Of a DNA stretch of 64,000 nt, positions 7,916 through 16,883 are shown in pieces. The DNA lies in assembly GCA_947647505.1 (NCBI GenBank), contig CANSKO010000005.1, positions 62,001 through 126,000 on the forward strand. Reading direction: 5' to 3'. The notes beneath the pieces were generated by a model, which worked only from the letters and a program-made list of their open reading frames with translations, did no database searches and was not told the origin of the DNA. The DNA comes from an uncultured Roseburia sp. GTDB lineage: Bacteria > Bacillota > Clostridia > Lachnospirales > Lachnospiraceae. The position numbers and the translations under genes were made by a program. Numbering within the stretch: position 1 is the first letter of the stretch; every line of letters begins with the position of its first letter.

Positions 7916-9163
7916 GTGCAGCTGGGATTTTTGGGCGTAACTTACAAGGACGCGCAGATGGACATCCGGGATAAAACTGCATTTACCGAAGCCGGAAAGC
8001 TTGCGTTTTTTCAGGAAGCAAAGCGGGCGGGCATTATGCAGTGCATGATACTTTCGACCTGCAACCGAAGCGAAGTCTATTATATGTTTGAGGAAGAAGA
8101 ACAGAAAGAGCAGGCAGAGCGCATATATCACGCGATGTTTTCAGACGTTGATCTGACGGGATGCATCCGAAAGCTGGCGGGAAAAGAAGCGATGGCCTAT
8201 CTGTTTCGCGTTGCGGCAGGGCTGGAATCTCTCGTGCTGGGAGAAGATCAGATACTTGGACAGGTAAAAGAGGCTATGGACGATGCGCGGACGATGGGAT
8301 ACAGCGGCAAGGAACTGAATAAAATCGTCCGGGATGCCATAACCTGCGCGAAGAAAATAAAACGGGAGCTGAAAATCAGTGAAAAGCCGCTGTCCGTCAG
8401 CTCCATCGGCGTGCGCAGGCTAAATGAAGCCTGTGGCATTGCCGGAAAGAAAATACTGGTAATTGGAAGCGGAAAGGCGGCTTTTCTGGCGTTAAAATAT
8501 ATTTGCGCTTATCCGCAGACCGACGTGACCGCATGCAGCAGAAACGATTCCCATGCAAAACGGCTGCGGGGGGAGTTTCCGGCCATTCAGGTTATTTCCT
8601 ATGGGGCGTGGCGCTCTGTCATTGCAGCATGCGACATTGTTGTCTGCGCAACGTCTTCGCCGCATCCGATCCTCAAAAAAGACACGTTTTCGCCTGTGCG
8701 CAACATGACGCTTCTGGATCTTGCGGCGCCAAGAGACGTGGACGCAGCGCTTGCGGAGCATCCTTGTATTACGCTGATTAATCTGGATACGCTGCAGGCA
8801 ATCGCAACGGAGAATCAGAATGAGCGAAAGCGGCTGGTAGAGGAAGGGCGTCTGTTGATTGAGCAGGAGTTAAAGGAGACGACGGACTGGTGTTTACAGA
8901 GCCGGATGGATGATACCATTGCGTCTTTGCAGCAGCGCTGCGATACCATTGCGGCAGACAGCTTTTCTTATCTGAACCGGAAAATGGAGCTGGACCCAAG
9001 AGAGCAGAGGCTGCTGAAAAAGACGCTCCATGCATCGCTGCTGCGGCTGCTGCGGGAACCGATTCAGGAATTGAAGCGACTGGACTGCAAAGAAGAGCAG
9101 GAGGCATGTGAACGCCTGATGCAGCAGCTGTTTCAGATTGAAAAGATGGGAGAATCGACATGA
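7916..9163 (+). CDS. hemA: Glutamyl-tRNA reductase
   Basis: This 415-aa NADPH-dependent enzyme reduces Glu-tRNA to glutamate-1-semialdehyde, the first step of the C5 tetrapyrrole pathway. The catalytic Cys is in LSTCNRSEVYY (about residue 49). The segment AAGLESLVLGEDQILGQVK is the tRNA-contact region, the NADPH fold starts at ILVIGSGKAAFLALK, and a C-terminal dimerisation helix follows. The start is GTG 7916, eight bases after AAAGGAG (7901-7907). The stop TGA overlaps the ATG of the next gene by four bases, indicating translational coupling to the HemC-CobA-HemD fusion. Confidence 0.93.
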   Translation: MQLGFLGVTYKDAQMDIRDKTAFTEAGKLAFFQEAKRAGIMQCMILSTCNRSEVYYMFEEEEQKEQAERIYHAMFSDVDLTGCIRKLAGKEAMAYLFRVAAGLESLVLGEDQILGQVKEAMDDARTMGYSGKELNKIVRDAITCAKKIKRELKISEKPLSVSSIGVRRLNEACGIAGKKILVIGSGKAAFLALKYICAYPQTDVTACSRNDSHAKRLRGEFPAIQVISYGAWRSVIAACDIVVCATSSPHPILKKDTFSPVRNMTLLDLAAPRDVDAALAEHPCITLINLDTLQAIATENQNERKRLVEEGRLLIEQELKETTDWCLQSRMDDTIASLQQRCDTIAADSFSYLNRKMELDPREQRLLKKTLHASLLRLLREPIQELKRLDCKEEQEACERLMQQLFQIEKMGEST

Positions 9164-11502
9164 ATTACCGTATCGGCACAAGGGGATCAAAGCTTGCGCT
9201 GGCACAGGCGGGCGCCGTGCGCGACAGACTGCAAAAGGCGTATCCCTTCGATTCGTTTTCGCTTTGCGTCATTCAGACGAAAGGAGATCGGATGCCGCAT
9301 ACGCCTCTGCATGAAATGGGAGACAAAGGCGTTTTTGTCCGTGAAATAGAGAAAAAGCTGCTTTCCGGAGAAATACAGCTTGCCGTCCACAGCATGAAGG
9401 ATATGCCGGCGCATCCGGCTGCGGGCCTTATGTTTGCAAAAGCATGGAAACGGGAAGATCCGAGAGACGCGTTGATTTTGCGGGAGGCGGCGTCGCTTGC
9501 GGACCTGCCGCAGGGAGCCGTTATCGGGACGGGAAGCGCGCGAAGGAAATGGCAGCTTTTGCGTCTGCGTCCCGATTTCAACGTAGTGGGAATACGGGGA
9601 AATGTGGAGACAAGGCTTCGCAAAATGAAGGAAGAAGGGCTGGACGGCATCGTGCTTGCCGCGGCGGGGCTGCACCGGCTTGGCATGCGCGATGCGATTA
9701 CGGCATATCTGGATGCAGAAGAAATGCTTCCCGCTCCGGCGCAGGGCATCCTGGCATTGGAGCTTCTGGAAGGAAACGCGGCGCTTTTGTCCATGCTAAA
9801 CGCGCTGTCGGATGCGCGCGCGCAGAAGGAGGCAGAGGCGGAACGGGGGTTTTTGCAGGAGATTGGCGGAGGCTGCCATCAACCCGTAGGCGCGCTGTGC
9901 AGACCGGATGTGTCCGGCGGGCTTCGTCTGGACGTGATGCATGCAAATGCGGCGGGCACAAGTATGGCCTATGCGACGGTATGCGGAAGGGAGCCAAAAG
10001 AGCTTGCGAGACAGGCGGCGGCGTCGGTGCGGCGTCAGATTGCGGGAACGGTTGCGCTGGTTGGCGCGGGGCCGGGCGATCCGGAACTGATTACGGTAAA
10101 AGGCTTATCGGCGGTCCGGTCGGCAGACTGCATTGTCTATGACAGGCTTGCTGCGCCGGAACTTCTTCGGGAGGCAAAAAGCGGCTGCGAGAAGATTTAT
10201 GCAGGAAAGGAACGGCATAACCATGCCATGACGCAGGAAGCGATACAGCGTCTGCTGCTGGAAAAAAGCATGGAGCATGCGCTCGTTGTGCGTTTGAAGG
10301 GCGGCGACGCCTATGTCTTTGGGCGCGGAGGAGAAGAAGGGCTGTTTCTTTCCGGGAAGGGCGTGCCGTTTACCGTCATTCCCGGCGTCAGTTCCTGCAT
10401 CGCCGCGCTGACGTCTGCCGGGATACCGGTGACGCATCGGGGCATTGCGGCAGGGTTTCACGTCGTAACGGCGCATGATAAAAGCGACGCGTTTGCCGAT
10501 CTGGATTTTGCGGCGATGGCGCGGGGAAACGAGACCTGTATTTTTCTGATGGGCCTGCAAAGCGTTTCTGAAATTGCCAGAGGCTTGCTGCGGGCCGGCA
10601 TGCCAAAGGAGACGAAAGCGGCCGTCATTTCCAATGCGACAAGGCCCGGTCAGCGGGTCTGTGCGGCAAATTTAGAAGAAATTTCAGCTGCCGTGCAGCG
10701 GGAAGGGCTGGCGTCTCCGGCCGTTTTCGTAGTGGGAGACGTAGTTTCGCTGCGAGAGCGGCTGTATGACGGCAGATACCTTCCGCTGTCTGGAAAACGC
10801 TTTCTGATTCCCAAAATCGGAGAAGCGCAGACGAAGGCCGGACAGCTTTTAAGCGCGCAGGGAGCGGCGGTGGAAGAAGTGCAGGTCGGCGTGATTGCGG
10901 GCACGGGCAGAAGATTTACGGCGGAAGCGCTGCGGGATGTGGACTGGCTTGTGTTTACAAGTCAAAACGGCGTTTTCGAATTTTTCAAAAGCCTGTTGGA
11001 GAGCGGGCTTGATCTGCGCAGTCTGGCGGGGCGTCAGATTGCGGCGGTTGGAGAGAAGACGAAAGCCGCGTTGCGATCATGCGGCGTCTGTGCCGATCTG
11101 GTTTCGGAGAAGGCCTGCGGGCAGGCGCTTGCAGAAGCGCTGAAAAAGCGGCTTTCTTCTTCCGAACGCATCTGGCATCTGACGGCAAAGCATGCGGACG
11201 GACATCTGAAAGAGGCGCTGCGGGGGTTCTGCCGGTTTGAGGAGATCGACGTTTATGAGAATCGCGCAGTTGAAATCCAAAAGGAATGTCTGCGTTCCTA
11301 TGCAGGATACGATGGCGTGCTGTTTTCCTGCGCGTCGTCTGCAAAACGTCTGATGGATGCAATGGGAGCGTCGTTTGGGTCGTGCCGCGTATACAGCATC
11401 GGGCCGGCAACAACGAAATGCTTAAGGCGGCGCGGCGTTTTGGACGTGCAGGAGGCCGAAGCGGCCTCACATGAGGCGCTTGTGCGGCTGTGCATGCGCT
11501 GA
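9160..11502 (+). CDS. Trifunctional HemC-CobA-HemD fusion: hydroxymethylbilane synthase, uroporphyrinogen-III C-methyltransferase, uroporphyrinogen-III synthase
   Basis: One 780-aa chain carries three consecutive enzymes of siroheme/corrin synthesis. Residues 1-295 are porphobilinogen deaminase: RIGTRGSKLALAQ, the HSMKDMP loop, and the dipyrromethane-attachment Cys in GGGCHQPVGA (about 239). Residues 298-540 are SUMT/CobA: VALVGAGPGDPELIT, VVRLKGGDAYVFGRGGEE, VIPGVSS and TGIP-like SAGIPVTHRG. Residues 544-780 are uroporphyrinogen-III synthase (HemD), with the two-lobed weakly conserved fold and VFTSQNGVFEFF. It converts porphobilinogen through uroporphyrinogen III to precorrin-2, feeding SirC at 4286. 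CobA-HemD fusions are common in Clostridia; all three in one frame with no linker defects is less usual. HemB is not in the window. Confidence 0.92.
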   Translation: MNYRIGTRGSKLALAQAGAVRDRLQKAYPFDSFSLCVIQTKGDRMPHTPLHEMGDKGVFVREIEKKLLSGEIQLAVHSMKDMPAHPAAGLMFAKAWKREDPRDALILREAASLADLPQGAVIGTGSARRKWQLLRLRPDFNVVGIRGNVETRLRKMKEEGLDGIVLAAAGLHRLGMRDAITAYLDAEEMLPAPAQGILALELLEGNAALLSMLNALSDARAQKEAEAERGFLQEIGGGCHQPVGALCRPDVSGGLRLDVMHANAAGTSMAYATVCGREPKELARQAAASVRRQIAGTVALVGAGPGDPELITVKGLSAVRSADCIVYDRLAAPELLREAKSGCEKIYAGKERHNHAMTQEAIQRLLLEKSMEHALVVRLKGGDAYVFGRGGEEGLFLSGKGVPFTVIPGVSSCIAALTSAGIPVTHRGIAAGFHVVTAHDKSDAFADLDFAAMARGNETCIFLMGLQSVSEIARGLLRAGMPKETKAAVISNATRPGQRVCAANLEEISAAVQREGLASPAVFVVGDVVSLRERLYDGRYLPLSGKRFLIPKIGEAQTKAGQLLSAQGAAVEEVQVGVIAGTGRRFTAEALRDVDWLVFTSQNGVFEFFKSLLESGLDLRSLAGRQIAAVGEKTKAALRSCGVCADLVSEKACGQALAEALKKRLSSSERIWHLTAKHADGHLKEALRGFCRFEEIDVYENRAVEIQKECLRSYAGYDGVLFSCASSAKRLMDAMGASFGSCRVYSIGPATTKCLRRRGVLDVQEAEAASHEALVRLCMR

Positions 11503-11566
11503 ATGTGGAAAAAGACACTGGATAAAGGAAGCGGCGGAGGGCATGTTGAAAGTGGGAGGATACAAT

Positions 11567-14500
11567 ATGAGTATGAGCATGAAAAGAAGGATGCTTTCCT
11601 GTATTCTGGCAGTCTGTATGCTGTGCGGCAGCCTGTCATGCACAGACTGGAAGGCGGGAGGCATGCAGGTGCATGCGGCGGGTGTAAACGTGGCGAGGAA
11701 CAGGCCGGTTACGGTGTCGGAGGTGGATGCGGACACGCCGGCCTGTACGGGAGATCTGACAGTTGACGGGATTATTGGCACGGAGGATTCCGATACGTCA
11801 AGATGGTCCGGCGGCGTATTGAAAAGCGGAAATCCCAATAACAGAGATCAGTGGCTTATGATTGATCTTGGCGCGGAACGGACAAACGTAGAATCCATCA
11901 AAGTGCATTTTTATAAGCTGGTATGGAGCAAAGACTATATCGTACAGACAAGGGCGCAGGCATCGGAGGACTGGACGGATGTGTGCCATGTAAAAGTGGA
12001 CGGCAGAGACGCGGCCGCGCAGAATCCGACGGATGAGATTTCTTCCGGACAGGCAGCCAGCCTGAACCGGTACGTAAGGTTCTTTTTTAAAGCAGGTTCG
12101 TTAAACGCCGGAGCGGGCGGCAATAAAATATCCATTCGGGAGATCGAGATTTTTGGGACGCAGGAAGGTGTGAGCGCCGGGGCGTCTACGGCCGGAGAAG
12201 CGCTCTCTCTTGTTCCGCAGACGCTTTCGGTATCTCCGGAAGAGGACGCGCTTGCGCTGCCGACCGTGGAGGGATATGAAATCGGGGTGCATGGAAGCGA
12301 GGTGGATTGTCTCGTTGGCGAAGACGGTTCGGTCTCGCCGTATCGAATCGGAACCCGCAGCCTGAATGTCATTGTAAAAGCCGTCAGCCGGACGAATCCG
12401 CAGGATATGGCGAAAAAGAACGTAACCGTTGTGGTTGCGGACAATACGATGCGGTATCCGGAATTGTTTGCGCATACGGACCGTCCCAATGCCAGACCGG
12501 ACGTGCTGCCTTCGATTCAGGAGTGGCATGGAGGCGAAGGGAATTTTATATTGACGGACGATTCCAGAATTATCGTCAATGACAGGGCAAACGTGGGGCT
12601 GCGCGAAGTTGCGCGGCAGATGAGCCAGGATCTTGCCGAAATCTGCGGAAAGACGGTTGCAGTTACAGAAGGCGCATCCGCAGGCGAAGGGGATATCTAT
12701 CTGGAATCGCAGACGCAGGACGTTTATGGAACGGGAGAAGAAGGCTATTTTCTGATCAATGATGAGAATGGCATTCAGATTTATTCTGCGACGAAGACGG
12801 GCGTTTTGTATGGAACGGTTACGGTGGAACAGATGTTATATCAGGATGCGGCGCATGAAGCCGTGCCAAAAGGCGTAATACGCGATTATCCGCTGTATGC
12901 CGTCCGGGGCATTATGTTTGACGTTGCGCGCATTCCGACCAGAATGCAGTTTTTGCAGGACTATGTCCGGATTTTCAGATGGTATAAGCTAAACACGCTG
13001 CAGCTGCATTTAAACGATACGCAGTGGTCTGAGCCGCAGCAGCATTCCAGCGTGCCGGAAGAGTACGATGAAATCGAAGCGTCCCACCGGTTGGAGTCGG
13101 AGCTGTTTCCGTCTCTGGCGAAGCAGCGGGCCAAATTTGAAATGGGAGAGCTGGGCAGCAAATACAAAGGCGATTATGAAGGGCGTTACGACTATTATTA
13201 CAGTACGCATACGGGAAGAGAAGGCGAAGAGCTTTACTATACCAAAGAGGAGTACCGCGCGCTTGAGGCGGCGGCCGGGCAGTATGGCATAGAGCTTGTG
13301 GCGGAGCTGGATACGCCGGGCCATTCTACGCCGTACAACAAGTATGTATACAACCATCAGGAGGAAGTGATTACGTCTCTGGCCAGGCATGGTTATATTG
13401 ACGGGAACGAATATCTGAATGCGGACGGCACGGTGAAGAAGCATTTTTATACGCATAATCCGAGTGATTTTGAGCTGTTTGCCATTGACGATGAAAGCGC
13501 GGATGCGCAGGTGCGGGAGAATGCCGCGCATGCAAAGATTTTTATCCGGGCGCTGTTTGATGAGTATCTTGGCGGCGTTGACGGCATTGATCCGTTGTTT
13601 ACATCGGATTATGTAAATGCCGGTGTCGATGAATACTGGGATAAAAATACGGGAAACAACAAAGAAGCGTTTCGGCGGTATATGAATGAAATGTACGATG
13701 CGCTTGGCAGGGACGGATATGGAAAAGAAGTCTGCATGTGGGGATCCTTGCAGGCGCTTCCGGGGCAGACGCCGGTGAACCGTGACATTATTCTGTTTAT
13801 CTGGAACGGAAGGGGAGAAGACGATCCCGTCAGCCGGATGAACGAGGGCTTCCGGGTCGTTAATATTCCGCAGCTTTATCTTTATACCACGCCGGGGCGC
13901 TATCATAAGGATATGGTGAACGAGACGCATCTTTACTATAACTGGGAGCCGGAGCTGTTTGACGGCAACAAGCGCGCGCAAAAGGGAGAGCCGCTGCTGC
14001 TTGGCACGATGGCGGCGCTCTGGGGCGACGCAAACCGGGCCGGCACGACGGAAGCGGATCTGAACGAGCGTTACCTTCGGCTTGGCGCGATGGTCAGCGA
14101 GAAGACCTGGGGAGGAAGAAAAGAAGACGATACGTTTTTATCCTACGAACAGAAATTTGACCGTCTGCGGGAAGGCTGCGGCACAAAAATTGCGAATACA
14201 ATAAAAAGCGAAACGAATATCGCGCTCGATTACGATATAAAGAATTATTCCGAAAAAGAGCAGACGATTTATGACACCAGCGGAAATGGGTATCACGGTA
14301 CGGTAACGGGCGGAACGGTCGTAGAAAAAGACGGAGAGGCCATGCTGCGGTTTGACGGCGGCACAACGATTGAAACGCCGCTTGAGACGCTTGGCTATCC
14401 GTATACCGTCAGCTTTGACGTTTATCTGGACGGCACGGAAGCGAATGCGGCGGACGCCGCGTTGTTTGCCGGATATGACGGAAGGCTTTTTGCAGCGGGG

Positions 14501-16312
14501 CGAGACGGAAAGCTTGGAATAAACCGCAGCCACTTTACGCAGTCGCTTGACTATGCGCCGGAGAGCGGTAAAAAAAGCCGGATTACGATTGTAGGAACGT
14601 ATCAGGCGACGAAGCTGTATGTAGACGGAGCATTTCAGAAAATTCTTTATGCGCAGGGCAGCGATCCGGATCACGGCGGCAGTCTGGGCAACGAAACATG
14701 GACGGATAAGGACAATAATTTCCGCACGACGTTTGCGTTTCCGCTGCGTACGATCGGAGCGCATTTTTCCGGCTGTCTGGGAAATATCCGGGCATACAAA
14801 AAAGCGCTCAGTGCAGAGGAAATTGCGGCGGAAGGCCAGATAGGAAAACGGGACGTGGATGTGGCGAGAAATTGCAGAGCCTATGCGGACAATGCGAATC
14901 CTGCGTATGATTCGGATAAGCTGCGGCTGTTTCCGGCATGGAAAGCAACGGATGGCGACGGACACGTACCCGGGGCGGAAGGCGCGTCGGCCTCTTATGA
15001 GTCGCGCTGGCATTCTTCCGATCGGGAGGAAGATTTTTTGATGGTCGATCTTTTGCGTACCCGATCGATTTCAAAAGTCGTCATCGACTGGGAGAAGGAC
15101 CGGTATGCGGCCGACTATAAGATTATGACGTCTTTAGACGGCAAACAGTGGACGGAGGCTGCCTCCGTTACCGGAAATACGAGCGCGCTGACGGAAGATG
15201 CGTTTGCAGCGGTAAAGGCGCGGTACGTGAAAATGCAGGGCGTACGGCGCAGGGCAGGAGCCGGAGAATACGCTATATTTGAAATACGCGCATACGAAAG
15301 CGTAGATAAAACGGCGCTGTATGCAGATTGCCGGAAAGCAAAAGAGCTTTTGGAAGGGAGCGCAATGAAGCTGGCTTCGGAACAGGCAAAGAGCCTTTTG
15401 CGCGGCAGCATACAGCTGGCAGAAGCTTATTGCGCAGACGTTCTGGCAGGACAGGAAGAAATCGACGAAATGCAGACGCGTCTGGCGGAGGCGGCTGATG
15501 ATTTTGAAGACAGCGTCCGCAGGGAACAGAAGGAAAAGCTGGATCAGAAAATTGCGGAGGCCGGCGCATACCTGTCGGAAGAAGCCGCGTACGAGCCGGA
15601 GAGCTTCCGCAGATTCAAAGAAGCTTACCATGCGGCCACAGAGGCCGGCGCCGCAGCTTCGCCGGAAGCGTGCGCAGAACTTGCGGCAAAGCTGGAAGAG
15701 GCAATACGCGGATTGATCCGGAAAGGCGGAACGGATGCGCCGTCTTCGGAAAAAAAGGCGGTACAGCTTACGGCTCCTGCCGTAACGTCGGTGAAAAGCC
15801 AGAAAACGAATGTAAAGATTACGTTTGGCGCATCTGCAAATGCCGCTTCCTATCAGCTTTACCGCACGGTGGACGGCGTCGTGCAAAAAGCAGGAGAACC
15901 CGTAACAGGGACGGAAGCGTATGACGAGCATCCGGTGGGCGGAAAGGAAATGGCTTACCATGTTGTTGCAATATCCGGCGATCCTGTATCGTATACGGAC
16001 AGTGCGGCGGGCAGCGCAGGGAGCATAACGCTTCCGAAGGCGACAAAGCGCGTGACGGCGGCGCAGGTAAAAGGAAAGCGCGCCGTTAGCGTCAAATGGA
16101 AAAAAGTAAAAGGCGCGTCTTCGTATCTTGTTTTCCGCGCGGAAGGGAAAAAGGGCGCGTACAAGCTGGTGAAATCAGTGAAAAAGAAGCTGACCTGCAT
16201 CGACAGTAAGAAGCTGAAAAAAGGCAAAACATACGCCTATAAAGTAGTGGCCGCAACCGGAGGGAAATACAGTCCGATGCAGCCGGCGAAAAAGGCGGTA
16301 AAAATAAAATAA
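11567..16312 (+). CDS. Large secreted GH20 beta-N-acetylhexosaminidase/lacto-N-biosidase-like multidomain protein
   Basis: The 1581-aa protein starts with a signal peptide (MSMSMKRRMLSCILAVC..., cleavage near VHAAG). By eye the domains run as follows. A first F5/8-type carbohydrate-binding module is at about 38-200. A linker and GH20b-like domain are at about 320-435. The GH20 barrel is at about 440-860, with the catalytic Asp-Glu pair in NAGVDEYW (about 688-689) and AELDTPGHS. A LamG-like lectin domain is at about 900-1085, a second F5/8 module at about 1098-1245, a FIVAR-like helical stretch at about 1245-1390 and Lys-rich Fn3-like repeats end the chain. The role would be release of terminal GlcNAc/GalNAc or disaccharide units from host or mucin glycans. 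No LPxTG is present, so it may be released or held by its basic tail. GGGAGGA at 11554-11560 fixes ATG 11567. Confidence 0.88.
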   Translation: MSMSMKRRMLSCILAVCMLCGSLSCTDWKAGGMQVHAAGVNVARNRPVTVSEVDADTPACTGDLTVDGIIGTEDSDTSRWSGGVLKSGNPNNRDQWLMIDLGAERTNVESIKVHFYKLVWSKDYIVQTRAQASEDWTDVCHVKVDGRDAAAQNPTDEISSGQAASLNRYVRFFFKAGSLNAGAGGNKISIREIEIFGTQEGVSAGASTAGEALSLVPQTLSVSPEEDALALPTVEGYEIGVHGSEVDCLVGEDGSVSPYRIGTRSLNVIVKAVSRTNPQDMAKKNVTVVVADNTMRYPELFAHTDRPNARPDVLPSIQEWHGGEGNFILTDDSRIIVNDRANVGLREVARQMSQDLAEICGKTVAVTEGASAGEGDIYLESQTQDVYGTGEEGYFLINDENGIQIYSATKTGVLYGTVTVEQMLYQDAAHEAVPKGVIRDYPLYAVRGIMFDVARIPTRMQFLQDYVRIFRWYKLNTLQLHLNDTQWSEPQQHSSVPEEYDEIEASHRLESELFPSLAKQRAKFEMGELGSKYKGDYEGRYDYYYSTHTGREGEELYYTKEEYRALEAAAGQYGIELVAELDTPGHSTPYNKYVYNHQEEVITSLARHGYIDGNEYLNADGTVKKHFYTHNPSDFELFAIDDESADAQVRENAAHAKIFIRALFDEYLGGVDGIDPLFTSDYVNAGVDEYWDKNTGNNKEAFRRYMNEMYDALGRDGYGKEVCMWGSLQALPGQTPVNRDIILFIWNGRGEDDPVSRMNEGFRVVNIPQLYLYTTPGRYHKDMVNETHLYYNWEPELFDGNKRAQKGEPLLLGTMAALWGDANRAGTTEADLNERYLRLGAMVSEKTWGGRKEDDTFLSYEQKFDRLREGCGTKIANTIKSETNIALDYDIKNYSEKEQTIYDTSGNGYHGTVTGGTVVEKDGEAMLRFDGGTTIETPLETLGYPYTVSFDVYLDGTEANAADAALFAGYDGRLFAAGRDGKLGINRSHFTQSLDYAPESGKKSRITIVGTYQATKLYVDGAFQKILYAQGSDPDHGGSLGNETWTDKDNNFRTTFAFPLRTIGAHFSGCLGNIRAYKKALSAEEIAAEGQIGKRDVDVARNCRAYADNANPAYDSDKLRLFPAWKATDGDGHVPGAEGASASYESRWHSSDREEDFLMVDLLRTRSISKVVIDWEKDRYAADYKIMTSLDGKQWTEAASVTGNTSALTEDAFAAVKARYVKMQGVRRRAGAGEYAIFEIRAYESVDKTALYADCRKAKELLEGSAMKLASEQAKSLLRGSIQLAEAYCADVLAGQEEIDEMQTRLAEAADDFEDSVRREQKEKLDQKIAEAGAYLSEEAAYEPESFRRFKEAYHAATEAGAAASPEACAELAAKLEEAIRGLIRKGGTDAPSSEKKAVQLTAPAVTSVKSQKTNVKITFGASANAASYQLYRTVDGVVQKAGEPVTGTEAYDEHPVGGKEMAYHVVAISGDPVSYTDSAAGSAGSITLPKATKRVTAAQVKGKRAVSVKWKKVKGASSYLVFRAEGKKGAYKLVKSVKKKLTCIDSKKLKKGKTYAYKVVAATGGKYSPMQPAKKAVKIK

Positions 16313-16325
16313 AAGAAAGCCTGTA

Positions 16326-16370
16326 TCAAGCTGTGCCCTTCCGTTTCGGCAGGGCACGGTTTGATTTCTG
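16326..16370 (+). terminator. Intrinsic terminator after the GH20 gene
   Basis: The stem GTGCCCT/AGGGCAC, extended by imperfect TCAA...TTGA pairing, spans 16326-16364 and is followed by a T-rich TTTCTG. It lies 13 bases past the GH20 stop and before the trp promoter. Confidence 0.65.
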
Positions 16371-16395
16371 CGGCGTAAAAATAAAAATTTGCATC

Positions 16396-16424
16396 TTGAC
16401 AGATTTCGTGTCCTGTGATAGGAT
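16396..16424 (+). promoter_or_regulatory. Promoter of the trpBA T-box transcript
   Basis: A perfect TTGACA (16396-16401) and TAGGAT (16419-16424) are separated by 17 bases. The pair sits about 55 bases before the first T-box helix. Confidence 0.7.
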
Positions 16425-16477
16425 AACGTAAATTGAAAAACAGCAAAATCAGAGATCAAAAAGAGTACCATAAAAGG

Positions 16478-16801
16478 TTTCGCACAGAGAGTCTTCGGCT
16501 GGTGGAAGAGGACGGAAAGCTTGTATGGGAATGGGTTTGTGAGATGCGAAGCGAAGAAGAGTAGCGGATGCCGTGTTCCTCACGTTACAGAGGTGCGATA
16601 TGGGAATTCTTTGAAAGAATTTAGTATCAAAATAAGACTGTGCGACAGGTGGCGAGTATTTTCTGTATCCGGAAAATGCTTTTTTCTTTTACGGATGAAG
16701 CTGTCCGTATCGCCGCTGCAGCGCATGGAAAATACCGGGTGGCACCACGAGAATATCGTCCCGGACATTCTGAAACAGAATCAGAATGTCCGGGATTTTT
16801 T
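16478..16801 (+). promoter_or_regulatory. T-box riboswitch (tryptophan-type leader) controlling trpBA
   Basis: The leader shows the T-box parts in order. The Stem I base lies around CAGAGAG...GGCTGGTGGAAGAGGAC (16484-16512, broken here for length), and a UGG triplet in GAATGGG (about 16529-16535) is a plausible Trp specifier. The conserved T-box GGGTGGCACCACG follows at 16737-16749. The antiterminator can pair with the left arm of the terminator that follows. Uncharged tRNA-Trp would bind and let transcription continue into the tryptophan synthase genes. Downstream trpB fits the tryptophan specificity. The exact specifier loop was not folded, so the codon assignment is tentative, but the T-box class is secure. 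Confidence 0.92.
16760..16801 (+). terminator. T-box terminator hairpin
   Basis: A perfect 13-bp stem, CCCGGACATTCTG with CAGAATGTCCGGG, is followed by six T residues. It is the regulated terminator of the T-box leader, 83 bases before trpB. Confidence 0.92.
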
Positions 16802-16883
16802 CCTGTTCGGACGCGCTCTTTGGGAGCAGACGTCGGATGGAGCTTGTTCTGGCAGAAATAAAAAATAGGAAAGGTGATGGGAA

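Noticed and set aside
13010-13981. Minus-strand open frame of 323 codons inside the GH20 gene
   Set aside because: It is antisense to conserved GH20 sequence and shows no recognisable protein features, so it is a shadow of codon bias.
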